Shown here in pieces: positions 32,262 to 40,654 of a DNA stretch of 61,732 nt. The translations under genes and the position numbers were made by a program. Origin of the DNA: Clostridium sp. Lineage in GTDB: Bacteria; Bacillota; Clostridia; Lachnospirales; Lachnospiraceae. The stretch is from contig JAMPFS010000012.1 in the NCBI GenBank assembly GCA_023664325.1, forward strand, positions 1-61,732, read 5' to 3'. The stretch's first letter is position 1. Each line of letters begins with the position of its first letter. Under the pieces are notes generated by a model. It did no database searches and was not told the DNA's origin. It worked only from the letters and a program-made list of their open reading frames with translations.

Positions 32262-33350
32262 ATGATACAATCTTTACGGAACCTATCCGGAAGTACCAGA
32301 TACAGCCATCAGCAGATTCACCCAACTGTCTGTTCTGCAAAAATGAAACTTCTGGCAGTTTTTTTCATGCTATTGATTACCGCTGCCCTTAACGGTCTGA
32401 CCGCCTTTGCAGCAACCACTGATAAAACGAAAACAAACAAATCTGTCAAAATCACAATCTCCGCAGCGGGCGACTGTACGCTTGGCGTGGATTCCAGATA
32501 CAACAATACCTTCAACGATTATTATAAGAAGAAAGGCTCTGCTTATTTTCTGAAAAAGGTGAAAAAAGTATTTTCCAAAGATGATGTCACTATCGTCAAC
32601 TTAGAAGGTCCTTTTACCAATGCTACAAACCGTGCCAGCAAAACTTTCACCTTCAAAGGTCCTGCAAGCTATGCCAAAATTCTTAAAAAAGGTTCCGTAG
32701 AGGTTGTAAATGTTGCAAACAACCATTCCTTTGACTATGGAAAAAAAGGATATTCCGATACTCTGAAAACCCTGAAAAAGAACAATATTAAATACTGTCG
32801 CAATAGTTCTATCGCTTACAAAACAGTAAAGGGTGTCAAAATAGCCTTCTTAGGCTTTAACAAATTAGAGGGCATCACAAGTTCCGATGTAAAGAAAGTG
32901 ATTCAAAAGGCAAAAAGGCAGAAAGCAAAAATCATCATTGTAAGCTTTCACTGGGGCATCGAAAAAGACTACTATCCTATTTCCACGCAAAAATCTATTG
33001 CCCATGATGCAATCCGCTACGGTGCAACCCTGGTTCTCGGACACCACCCGCATGTCCTTCAGGGAATCGAACGGTATCGGGGACGTTATATTGTATACAG
33101 TCTTGGTAACTTTTGCTTTGGCGGTAATACAAATCCCTCGGACAAAGACACCATGATCTTTCAGCAGACATTTACCATCAAAAATGGAAAGGTTGAAAAA
33201 AATAAAGATGTCAAGGTCATTCCCTGCTCTTTGTCCTCATCTCCCAATCGGAACGATTTCCAGCCAAAAATTCTGACCGGAAAAAGCAAAAAAAGAGTCC
33301 TTAAAAAAATCAATAACTTAAGCAAGGGCATGGGTGTCAACTTCAAATAA
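32262..33350 (+). CDS. CapA-family exported protein, poly-gamma-glutamate synthesis type
   Basis: 362 residues from the ATG at 32262 (GGAGG 8 bases upstream). An N-terminal hydrophobic segment (KLLAVFFMLLITAALNGLTA) about 35 residues in acts as signal or anchor. The CapA metallophosphatase-like fold follows: ITISAAGDCTLGVDSRYNNT, VNLEGPFTNATNR, VVNVANNHSFDYGKKG, VSFHWGIEKDYYP, GHHPHVLQGIERY and YSLGNFCFGG. Members take part in poly-gamma-glutamate or related envelope polymer handling; the exact activity is not settled. Very Lys/Asn/Ser-rich. The leucine-rich-repeat protein follows 23 bases downstream. Confidence 0.85.
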   Translation: MIQSLRNLSGSTRYSHQQIHPTVCSAKMKLLAVFFMLLITAALNGLTAFAATTDKTKTNKSVKITISAAGDCTLGVDSRYNNTFNDYYKKKGSAYFLKKVKKVFSKDDVTIVNLEGPFTNATNRASKTFTFKGPASYAKILKKGSVEVVNVANNHSFDYGKKGYSDTLKTLKKNNIKYCRNSSIAYKTVKGVKIAFLGFNKLEGITSSDVKKVIQKAKRQKAKIIIVSFHWGIEKDYYPISTQKSIAHDAIRYGATLVLGHHPHVLQGIERYRGRYIVYSLGNFCFGGNTNPSDKDTMIFQQTFTIKNGKVEKNKDVKVIPCSLSSSPNRNDFQPKILTGKSKKRVLKKINNLSKGMGVNFK

Positions 33351-33373
33351 CTAAATAACAAGGAGAGTGTGCT

Positions 33374-34924
33374 TTGAAAGTAAAAAAAATTTTATTATTG
33401 CTAACTTTATTATGTGCTGTTTTTCTACAAACATTGGGAACAAATCCTCTAATTAGTGAAGCAGCTGATTCAGGCAAATATTTTACATCCGGAAAACTTT
33501 ATTACCATACCATTTCTAAGAATAAAGTAGAGGTATGCGGCACAAAACAGACAACAGGAACTCTAATTATTCCAAGCCATGTTACCTATAAGGGCAAAAA
33601 ATATAAAGTAACCAAAATCGCCAGCCATACATCCAATTATCAGGATACCCCGGTTACAGAACAGACCACGGATGGTTCTTCTGTTGCTGTAGAGCTTCCC
33701 GGAGATTATTCTTATATATACAAAAGGAAAGACAGAAAATCATTTCCGGCTAATATAGATTACCTTTCCAGTTCAAATATAACAAAAGTTGTTTTGCCAA
33801 ATACACTGACCTATATCGGCGAAGGTGCCTTTTGTGGTTGCAACCAGTTAGAAACGGTGGAATTTGCAAAAAAATACAAAAAATTAACCATTGGGAAAAA
33901 TGCCTTTGGGCAGAATAAAATAAAATCCCTTTCCTTTCCGGATGGAACCTATGAATTAAAGGAAAATGCAGCAGGAAAAGCCAGTGCAATCTATATTCCA
34001 TCTACTGTCAAAAAAATTGGCGCTGGTGTTGTAAATGCCAGTACAAAAAAGGTTACCATTAATAAAAAAAATAAGTACTATAAAATGAAATCTTCTATAT
34101 TATATACAAAAAACGAAAAAACATTAGTCGGTATTTCTGGCAAAGCAGCAACCACTATCAAAATATCCGGCAAAACAACAAAGATCGGTCCGAAGGCTTT
34201 TGCGGGAACAAAAGTGAAAAAAGTTATTCTTAACAAAAAGATTACAAGTATTCCAAAGGGTGCATTTTATAGCTGTAAAAAGCTTGTATCAGTCAATGCT
34301 ATAGATAATGTAACATCTATCAGCTATGCCGCATTTGCAAATTGTCCAAAACTGAAAAGTATTGGAAATACCGATAAACTTACAACCATTAGCCGGGCAG
34401 CTTTTTGGGGAGATAACAATCTGGCATATAATATTTCTGCTACCATAAAAAATATTGATGATTATGCTTTTAGTGGAACTGCAACGAACACCTCTTTAAA
34501 ACTTACTGTAGCAAAGGGCAATCCATCTTATTTGATAGAAAACCAACTACTGCTCAAAAAAAGTGGAAACAAAAAGACAGTTATTATGCAGCTTGCCGAT
34601 ATTGCCAATGTAATCGTACCGGAAAATGTAACAGATGTTGCTGTTGCTCTTGGTGGTAACAAATGCACCTCTATCACTTTACCTTCCACCTTATGCTCCC
34701 AAGATGGACGGGTTTATGCCCCCGGCGGAACCATTCTTTACCAGGGGATAAATGTTCCACAGTTTGGAACTGATTTTAATATTGGTGTTTCATATGACAA
34801 AGTAACCACTGTTATTGTGCCTATAGAATCTTTGCAAATGTATAAAACTACCATCTCCGATCTCATTTGGGAGCGAGAGGATTACGAAATATGGGATGAA
34901 GATATCACCATTAAAGGGCAGTAA
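33374..34924 (+). CDS. BspA-type leucine-rich-repeat surface protein
   Basis: 516 residues with a TTG start (AAGGAG 8 bases upstream). Signal peptide KKILLLLTLLCAVFLQTLGT. The body is made of LRR_5-type repeats: units such as ITKVVLPNTLTYIGEGAFCG, TKIGPKAFAGTKVKKVIL, and KITSIPKGAFYSCKKLVSVN. These are typical of the Treponema/BspA class, surface proteins implicated in host or microbe binding. No LPxTG or cell-wall anchor is visible, so it may be secreted or held by another mechanism. AT-rich and Lys/Asn-rich relative to neighbours. Its end overlaps the convergent FHA gene by 14 bases. Confidence 0.9.
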   Translation: MKVKKILLLLTLLCAVFLQTLGTNPLISEAADSGKYFTSGKLYYHTISKNKVEVCGTKQTTGTLIIPSHVTYKGKKYKVTKIASHTSNYQDTPVTEQTTDGSSVAVELPGDYSYIYKRKDRKSFPANIDYLSSSNITKVVLPNTLTYIGEGAFCGCNQLETVEFAKKYKKLTIGKNAFGQNKIKSLSFPDGTYELKENAAGKASAIYIPSTVKKIGAGVVNASTKKVTINKKNKYYKMKSSILYTKNEKTLVGISGKAATTIKISGKTTKIGPKAFAGTKVKKVILNKKITSIPKGAFYSCKKLVSVNAIDNVTSISYAAFANCPKLKSIGNTDKLTTISRAAFWGDNNLAYNISATIKNIDDYAFSGTATNTSLKLTVAKGNPSYLIENQLLLKKSGNKKTVIMQLADIANVIVPENVTDVAVALGGNKCTSITLPSTLCSQDGRVYAPGGTILYQGINVPQFGTDFNIGVSYDKVTTVIVPIESLQMYKTTISDLIWEREDYEIWDEDITIKGQ

Positions 34925-36350
34925 CAGATTTCACCACATAAAACTCACATTGTGCAAAAGCCACCATATCTCCCTCCTCTAATCGGTACTCCTCGCCACT
35001 TGCGAGGAGTTCTCCATTTAGATATGTACCATTCGTTGAATTTAAATCCAGTAGATATAACCCATCCGGCTTATACATCAACTTTGCGTGCATCCTGCTG
35101 ATTCCCCGCTGTTTTAAAAGATAGTTACAACCTTCCTCCATACAGCCGATCACTATGCTGTTTTCAATATGAACCGGTAAATAACTTCCCGGTACAATGG
35201 GTGATAAAATCAACTTATGTCCATAATCTTCCTGAACTATCGCTGATTTTGTTTCCTGTAAAATCTCTTCTGACGTAAGCACTGTCGTCTCCCCATATCT
35301 TTCTGTTTTTGGTCTGTTTACATATTCCACGTTCATTCCTTTTGCATCTTTTTCCGATTCATAATCCCCATTCGGTATTCCGGCATATGCCAGTCTCGCC
35401 TGCGCCTTATCTTCCCGTTTTACTTTATTTTCTTCAAAATATGCCTGCATCATTTCATCCGGTGTTTCCTCTTTTGACAGATTCATATAAAATATAGTCA
35501 GCACAATCATTGCTGCCATTGTGACAAGCAGATATTTTACATAGCCATAGGTAAGAATATTAAAGAGGAGTAGTCCAATGATTACCAGATTTAAAAGTGC
35601 AGTTATAATCAGCATCCACTTGACAATTTTCTCTGCATAGCCTTCTTCGGATGTTTCCTCATTTTCACTTTTTTCTTCCACACCCCATAAAAATGTCTCC
35701 TGTGGGCTTTCCGCTTTTTCTGTTTTTCTATCCGCTTCCGGCTTTTGAGCTGTCTCCATCCTTTGATTTATCGTTCTTTTAGCCTCATATTCGGAGTATT
35801 CCTGCTTCTTTCCCGCCTCTCTTAAAAATGCCTGTAAATTCTCTAAACTGCAATCCGGTTCTGTCACCAAATTATAAAATTTCAAAAGATACATAATCGC
35901 TGCTTCGTCCTTCTTATCGGTCTGCTCAATCCATTCCGCCAACAGTTTCTTAAGCGGTATTTCATCCTTTTGCATCTCCGGATAACTGCAAAATTGCAGC
36001 TTACCCGTATCTGCTTCAATAAATATGTAATCTGGATTCCATAATATATGCCCGGCATCAAACAGGAACTCCTCCGCTGTTTCTAATACCGCCACAACGC
36101 TTGCAATCATATTGTAAAGCCTCCGCATGGTAAATGGTAAATGACCCATAACGGAACGCAGTGTAGTCCGGTATCGCAGCCGGTAATACAATTCGCATCT
36201 TTCGTTTACCTCCCGCACCTCATATGGCACAATATATGGAACTTCATGATATTGCATGAGCATGCCTTCATAATTTTCTGTACATTCCTTTGGGCAGGAA
36301 ATTACCATATAATTCTGCATTCCCTCTTTTCTATATTCCACCTGTAACAA
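34911..36350 (-). CDS. DUF6382 - FHA domain protein of the Tad locus
   Basis: 479 residues. The N-terminal DUF6382 domain (about 1-185: YEVREVNERCELYYRLRYRT, LFDAGHILWNPDYIF) is followed by a Glu-rich segment. Two membrane helices (KWMLIITALLNLVIIGLLLF and YLLVTMAAMIVLTIFYM, about 235-290) come next, then a linker and a C-terminal FHA domain (about 385-470: VIGCMEEGCNYLL, QRGISRMHAKLMYKPDGLYL, LDLNSTNGTYLNG). FHA domains bind phosphothreonine peptides, so it likely reads a Ser/Thr kinase signal at the membrane. This architecture is recurrently found at the end of clostridial Tad pilus loci. Overlaps the TadE-like gene by 20 bases. Confidence 0.85.
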   Translation of the reverse strand: MLQVEYRKEGMQNYMVISCPKECTENYEGMLMQYHEVPYIVPYEVREVNERCELYYRLRYRTTLRSVMGHLPFTMRRLYNMIASVVAVLETAEEFLFDAGHILWNPDYIFIEADTGKLQFCSYPEMQKDEIPLKKLLAEWIEQTDKKDEAAIMYLLKFYNLVTEPDCSLENLQAFLREAGKKQEYSEYEAKRTINQRMETAQKPEADRKTEKAESPQETFLWGVEEKSENEETSEEGYAEKIVKWMLIITALLNLVIIGLLLFNILTYGYVKYLLVTMAAMIVLTIFYMNLSKEETPDEMMQAYFEENKVKREDKAQARLAYAGIPNGDYESEKDAKGMNVEYVNRPKTERYGETTVLTSEEILQETKSAIVQEDYGHKLILSPIVPGSYLPVHIENSIVIGCMEEGCNYLLKQRGISRMHAKLMYKPDGLYLLDLNSTNGTYLNGELLASGEEYRLEEGDMVAFAQCEFYVVKSVTAL

Positions 36351-36681
36351 GCTGCCACCTCCTGATATTTTCTATTGCATCGCTGGCATCCCTGCGAAGT
36401 TCTGCCCGTATTTCAAACAGTTTTCCGGTACTTTTTATGCTTATTATCTCTGTATTTCCACTTTTGCTGACAGTACCTGCCACACTTTCGTTTGTCCGTT
36501 CGGATTCGTATAAATACTCCGCCATGCCATACATATCCCCTGCTGTTTCCGTAAGAAAAAGGAACAGCATAATATAAAAGTAAATACACCCTAATAAGAT
36601 CGGAATCAGCAACGTCATTTCAATTAGGGCGCTCCCCCTGTTATTCCCCTTCTGCCTCCTTTGCACAGCTTCCTGTTTCAT
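36331..36681 (-). CDS. TadE-like pseudopilin
   Basis: 116 residues. The N-terminal NRGSALIEMTLLIPILLGCI is the TadE signature (Gly-Ser-Ala-x-x-Glu followed by a membrane helix), which resembles a type IV prepilin processing region. The rest is a short extracytoplasmic domain. A minor pilin of the Tad/Flp pilus; its 3' end overlaps the FHA gene. Confidence 0.85.
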   Translation of the reverse strand: MKQEAVQRRQKGNNRGSALIEMTLLIPILLGCIYFYIMLFLFLTETAGDMYGMAEYLYESERTNESVAGTVSKSGNTEIISIKSTGKLFEIRAELRRDASDAIENIRRWQLVTGGI

Positions 36682-36724
36682 TTGTTTTCATCCCCTTTTC
36701 TATACTTTAGGCATTACTCCCACT

Positions 36725-37558
36725 CTACCGACTTCCGCATCGTGAACAGGGACTAAGCCCTGGTACCTCGCTTCTTTTTACCCGCCTTACACTCCTTTTT
36801 AACCCGCTGCATGCTGCATTATTATGGTAAACATTTGTTGTCCGTGTAAGGTAAATCTTCCCACTTGTATTCTGTTCTTTTCCACAAAAACCGCATGGCA
36901 CATAACCGGTTTTCCGGCTGCTTGCAGCACTGTGTACACTAAGTGACAAATGCGTACAACTCCGTCTCGTATGATAGACCGACTGCTCCGGCGTGACATA
37001 AACATATGAATCCATTTCCCGCTCTTCCTTACTGTAGCCTAGAAATGCCTTCTGCTTTATCTGATTGGAAAGCGGGATAGACATGCTGCCTAATAACGGC
37101 ACATTAAATACTCCCCGGTAATCGGCATTCGCCAAAAATATTTTAGGATTGTCCTTATCCGTTTTTATTGTCAGAAAAATTCTATTTTTTCCGCCCGCTA
37201 TCATTTTTTCTACATAAATATCATCGCCAAGATATTCACGAAATTTTTTTATAAGCATTGCGGAATTTACCAGGACACCCCAACCATCCTTCTCGGTTTG
37301 CAAGTTACCATTTGAATCCGGTTCTTCGGAATCTTCCCGGCTTTTAGCCGCTGCCCGATCTGCGCCCTGCGTTTTTAACCGATCCTCCAAATATGCATAC
37401 TGTGCCGTATATCCCGCTGCCTCTGCCAGACTTTGATGAATATGCGCCTCCGCTATAAAAAGCATGTAAATATCTGCCATAGCAAGCATAAAGAATAAGA
37501 ATAGCGGAACCGTCAGGCAGGCTTCTACTGTGGCAGAACCTCGATTTTTTTCCCTCAA
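36725..37558 (-). CDS. TadE-like protein with tandem C-terminal HX4C-X20-CX2C units
   Basis: 277 residues. The N-terminal NRGSATVEACLTVPLFLFFM is a TadE-like pseudopilin signal and membrane helix; a 120-residue extracytoplasmic domain follows. The C-terminus carries two copies of one cysteine motif: VYHTRRSCTH to PCGFCG and VYHNNAACSG to PCSRCG. In both the spacing is H-X4-C-X20-C-X2-C, so each unit can bind one metal ion or make disulfides. I do not know this combination from other minor pilins. Downstream of repeat C, upstream of the second TadE gene. Confidence 0.8.
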   Translation of the reverse strand: MREKNRGSATVEACLTVPLFLFFMLAMADIYMLFIAEAHIHQSLAEAAGYTAQYAYLEDRLKTQGADRAAAKSREDSEEPDSNGNLQTEKDGWGVLVNSAMLIKKFREYLGDDIYVEKMIAGGKNRIFLTIKTDKDNPKIFLANADYRGVFNVPLLGSMSIPLSNQIKQKAFLGYSKEEREMDSYVYVTPEQSVYHTRRSCTHLSLSVHSAASSRKTGYVPCGFCGKEQNTSGKIYLTRTTNVYHNNAACSGLKRSVRRVKRSEVPGLSPCSRCGSR

Positions 37559-37582
37559 TTTCTCCTCCTTACATTCCCAATA

Positions 37583-37791
37583 TAGGCAATTGCGGAACTC
37601 CTGATTTCCAAAATCTAGTTGTGCAATATCGACAATATCATAAGCAGGTGCTTTGGAGCCGTTGGTACTTAGGTGCCGTATTTTGGCACCTTATGTACCA
37701 TTACGTGCGACAAGCAACGCAAGTGTGCCTGCGTTGATTTGTCAATATTGTACAACGAACGTCTGGAAAACCTGCGTTTCGCAATTGCCTA
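37583..37791. repeat. Family 1 palindromic element, full-length copy C
   Basis: 209 bp with ends TAGGCAATTGCGGAACT and GTTTCGCAATTGCCTA. The core follows copy B closely (GGTGCTTTGGAGCC, apex hairpin 37663-37699 with GGTAC-TTAGGTGCC-GTATTTT-GGCACC-TTAT-GTACC, then CGCAAGTGTGCC and TTGATTTGTCAATATTG). It sits inside the Tad operon between DUF5702 and TadE genes. The flanks TTCCCAATA and TTTCAATAT are only partly similar. Confidence 0.8.
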
Positions 37792-37799
37792 TTTCAATA

Positions 37800-37933
37800 T
37801 ACCCTTTTAAAAACCCTTATATGAAACAGTTTATGGTTCCTAACGAACCAGCCTGGAGATAGTGCTGAATTTTAAGAATAAAAATATGATATGAATGGGT
37901 TATCTGCTTCATATAAGGGCTTGTAAAAGGGTA
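37800..37933. repeat. Family 3 inverted-repeat element
   Basis: 134 bp. The left arm ACCCTTTTAAAAACCCTTAT continues ATGAAACAG; its partner on the right is CTGCTTCATATAAGGG with CTTGTAAAAGGGTA. About 25 of 29 terminal positions pair. An inner stem GGTTC/GAACC lies near the left arm. It abuts family 1 copy C and ends 10 bases before the DUF5702 stop codon. Only one copy was seen in this window. It is MITE-like or an RNA hairpin in the operon transcript. Confidence 0.65.
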
Positions 37934-37943
37934 CATGCTTTTT

Positions 37944-39422
37944 CTAATACGCTATCTTCCCGTTAAAATAGTACCTATAAACCGCCTCATCTGCTCCCTT
38001 TACAAACATGTCATTTATTCGTATGCTTCCCTGAACCGAAAGCTCTCCCACACAATTACAAAATGAGAACGTTTCGTCTGCTTTTTGCAGATTCATTTCT
38101 ATAAGATCTAACATCCTGGCATAGCAGATATCCAGATCTTTTCCGTGTTTTTTTGCCAATAAGATTAATAAATAATCCTCATATTTCATGCCTCCCGTTT
38201 TTGATTCGGATGCGGATGGCTTTGTCAGATTCTTTAAGTCCGTCTGCCAGTTTGCGCTGTTCTTGATATATGCAATTTCCCCACCGGCAAGCAGTGTCCG
38301 CACATCACATAATGCCTCTCCATATGCCCAACAGCCCAGCAGCAGATATTTTACAACTTCGATCAATGCCTCCGTGCCTGTGGCAGTGCAGATTGCTGCT
38401 GCCAATGTCAGCGCTTCACTCTTTTTTGCCTCATCTGTAAGCAAATAGGCATAATTTACCGGCATCCGAAGCCACATCATCTCATTTACAACGTCTTGTA
38501 AATTATCATAATCGTTATCTTTTCCTTCCAGAATATACTCCACTTCGCATTTTGCTACAGAATCCCCTTTTTGATTTACCGCATTAGAAAAATGGCTATC
38601 CACATAATCTAACATTGCGGCTTTTTCCAGTAATCCATTCCCCTGCTTTTCTTTTGTGCTTTGCTTCAAAACCTGCTTCAGAATCCCTATATCCTGAAAA
38701 CTATTATTTTGCTCCTGTTTGTTTTGTTTCTCATACATGGAAGACGGTGCTTTTGTTAAATCCATCCTTGCATCAGACAATGTCATTCCGGCAGGTTTTA
38801 TAAAAGAAAGCGTTCCAAATTTCAGAGCTTCTTTCATCATATCTCTTGGATCGGTCACCTCCACCTCTGAAGCCTTCTCTTCCGTAAGGTTCTGATCCGT
38901 GGAATCCTCTGTTGTATTTGGAAGTGCCACGCCATTCGTTTCCGTTTCCTGCGAAGCTGCTTCCACATCCACTTTCTTTTCCTCTAATTTTTTATAGACA
39001 TCTTTTGCCCTATGTACAATTCCCGCCGTTTTTTCATAGCTTTCAATCTGCTGCTTCAAAAGCCTCATATCATCATCCAAAATATTTTTCTCGTCTGTTA
39101 CCGCCATCTCCTCTACCGTATATACATATATTTTTCCCGATTCCTCATTTAAAGAATACTCCACATAATCTGTCATCTTCTCCTCTAACACTGCTTCGCT
39201 TCCTGTTCCATATGTGGGATCCAGAAATAACAAATGATAGCGTTCAAACAGTTCCCGGTTATAATCTGCCATGATACTTAACCGAGCACTTTGAACAACA
39301 GCGGCAGCTTTTATCCGCCCCATATATATTCTTCCCACTTCAAGTGCAGAGAAGGTGAAAAACATTAACACGCTGATAATCAGTGTAAAAAATATGGTTG
39401 TCTGTCCTCTGTTGTTCATCAT
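37944..39422 (-). CDS. DUF5702 family protein of the Tad locus
   Basis: 492 residues. The N-terminal NNRGQTTIFFTLIISVLMFF is a TadG/prepilin-like leader and membrane helix. A large extracytoplasmic domain follows with long helices (IYMGRIKAAAVVQSARLSIM, LFERYHLLFLDPTYGTGSEA) and a Glu/Thr-rich insertion (about 160-200). DUF5702 proteins occur beside Flp1 pilins and TadE proteins in clostridial Tad loci and are likely pilus-associated, possibly a tip or scaffold component. ATG start. Confidence 0.8.
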   Translation of the reverse strand: MMNNRGQTTIFFTLIISVLMFFTFSALEVGRIYMGRIKAAAVVQSARLSIMADYNRELFERYHLLFLDPTYGTGSEAVLEEKMTDYVEYSLNEESGKIYVYTVEEMAVTDEKNILDDDMRLLKQQIESYEKTAGIVHRAKDVYKKLEEKKVDVEAASQETETNGVALPNTTEDSTDQNLTEEKASEVEVTDPRDMMKEALKFGTLSFIKPAGMTLSDARMDLTKAPSSMYEKQNKQEQNNSFQDIGILKQVLKQSTKEKQGNGLLEKAAMLDYVDSHFSNAVNQKGDSVAKCEVEYILEGKDNDYDNLQDVVNEMMWLRMPVNYAYLLTDEAKKSEALTLAAAICTATGTEALIEVVKYLLLGCWAYGEALCDVRTLLAGGEIAYIKNSANWQTDLKNLTKPSASESKTGGMKYEDYLLILLAKKHGKDLDICYARMLDLIEMNLQKADETFSFCNCVGELSVQGSIRINDMFVKGADEAVYRYYFNGKIAY

Positions 39423-39656
39423 GCCCTCCTGATCTGCTTTTAAAAAAGTTCAATAAACGATTTCATTTTTTATTTTTGTTGGTATTTTTATAACAATTTG
39501 TAACCATTTAAAACACTGGTTCTAAATTACTACATTTGCTCAAATCTTCTTATTCCTTTGCCGTCACCTCCTCTTTCGCTGATCCGCATCCTGTCAGCAG
39601 ACACTTCCATATTCAACATGAATACCCGAAGTGCCTCCCGTTAAAGAATGGCATTG

Positions 39657-39839
39657 TCAATAAATCTTTTTTGCATCCTGGTTAATGGATTTCCAGATAT
39701 TATTTACCAATGTGGTAATCTGTTCCTTAAACACCAGTACCATTGCAATTAGCACCACAATGATAAGTATTATTTCTACAACTCCCATACCGGACTCATC
39801 CGCCAGAAAATCCAGCCAAATATCCTTAACCCTGCCCAT
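39657..39839 (-). CDS. Flp1-type IVb pilin
   Basis: 60 residues from the ATG at 39837-39839 (AGGAGG 8 bases upstream). A short leader ends in DESGMG; the processing site is followed by VVEIILIIVVLIAMVLVF with Glu at mature position 5-like, and a 20-residue tail. This is the major pilin of a Tad/Flp pilus. The assembly ATPase, platform proteins and prepilin peptidase normally adjacent are not in this window; upstream lies repeat D and a divergent sigma gene. Confidence 0.9.
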   Translation of the reverse strand: MGRVKDIWLDFLADESGMGVVEIILIIVVLIAMVLVFKEQITTLVNNIWKSINQDAKKIY

Positions 39840-39870
39840 ATACATCACCTCCTTTCATATGCCGCCTACA

Positions 39871-40077
39871 TAGACAATTGCGAAACTCTCGGTTTCCAAA
39901 ACCTAGTTGTGCAAAATAGATAATATCATAAACAAGGTGCTTTGGAGCCGCCAGTGTTTAGCGAGGTTTTTTCGAGCTTAGCACTGTTGCGAGCGACAAG
40001 CAGCGCAAGCGTACCTGTGTTGATATTGTCTATTTTGTACAACGGAAGTTCGCAAAACAAAGTTTCGCAATTGCCTA
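39871..40077. repeat. Family 1 palindromic element, full-length copy D
   Basis: 207 bp with ends TAGACAATTGCGAAACT and AGTTTCGCAATTGCCTA. Shares the core of copies B and C except in the apex (39952-39986), where CAGTG-TTTAGCGAG-GTTTTTT-CGAGCTTAG-CACTG forms a hairpin of a different sequence. It lies in the promoter region between the Flp1 pilin gene and the divergent sigma/anti-sigma operon. No direct repeats found at its flanks. Confidence 0.8.
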
Positions 40078-40090
40078 GATTGAAAAGGTA

Positions 40091-40654
40091 ATGAAGGGAG
40101 GCGGTTTTATCACAGAGGAAGAATATTTTGAATATCTGATGGATACCTACGGCAATCTTGTCTACTCGATCTGCTATAAAACCTGCGGCAATCCCTTTGA
40201 TGCCGAAGATCTGGCGCAGGAGGTATTTTTAGCGGCTTACCGAAATCTTTCCTGCTTTGACCGGACTTATGAAAAGGCATGGCTTTGCAAAATAACCTCC
40301 CGAAAATGCCTTGATTTTCTGAAATCTGCCACCCGGCGGATACTCCCGGCAGAGGACACGTTTTTGGAGGATTCCTCCTCTAAAAATCCGGATACCGACA
40401 ACAGCCCTGTGGAAGAAGCGCTGCTCGAGACGGAGGCGCGCCATCGGCTTTTAGCTGCCTGCAAGCAGTTAAAACCACCTTATGATACAGTTGCAAGACT
40501 GCACTTTTACGAAGAACTGACCGCTTCCGAGATCGCAGCGGCACAACAGGAAAATGTCAAAACAGTACAAACCAGAATATACCGTGCAAAGGCAATGCTG
40601 AAAAAGGCATTACGCCCCGAGCATAACTCACAGTCAGAAAGGAGTAAAGCATGA
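40091..40654 (+). CDS. RNA polymerase sigma factor, ECF type
   Basis: 187 residues. Region 2 is YFEYLMDTYGNLVYSICYKT to DAEDLAQEVFLAAYRNLSCF and KAWLCKITSRKCLDFLKSAT; region 4 is RLLAACKQLKPPYDTVARLH to LTASEIAAAQQENVKTVQTR. The ATG at 40091 has AAAGG close by; the first residue of the conserved domain is 8 codons later. The stop overlaps the next gene by 4 bases (ATGA type), indicating a coupled sigma/anti-sigma pair. Its target promoters are unknown; the divergent Tad genes are candidates. Repeat D separates it from them. Confidence 0.88.
   Translation: MKGGGFITEEEYFEYLMDTYGNLVYSICYKTCGNPFDAEDLAQEVFLAAYRNLSCFDRTYEKAWLCKITSRKCLDFLKSATRRILPAEDTFLEDSSSKNPDTDNSPVEEALLETEARHRLLAACKQLKPPYDTVARLHFYEELTASEIAAAQQENVKTVQTRIYRAKAMLKKALRPEHNSQSERSKA

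Noticed and set aside
31927..32340. 137-codon minus-strand open frame across the family 2 element
   Set aside because: It follows the palindromic element and has no ribosome site. Its peptide matches the hydrolase insert because both derive from the repeat, not because it is a gene.
37583..37800. 9-bp target-site duplication for copies C and D
   Set aside because: Flanks of copy C are only partly alike (TTCCCAATA / TTTCAATAT) and those of copy D are unrelated, so I do not claim duplications there.
37653..37862. 69-codon plus-strand frame in family 1 copy C
   Set aside because: It is a translation of the repeat interior with no ribosome site and no conservation in copies B and D.
39423..39656. 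Short lipoprotein-like frame (LLTGCGSAKEE) upstream of DUF5702
   Set aside because: It has a lipobox-like string but no start codon in frame and ends after about 20 residues; at most a relic.
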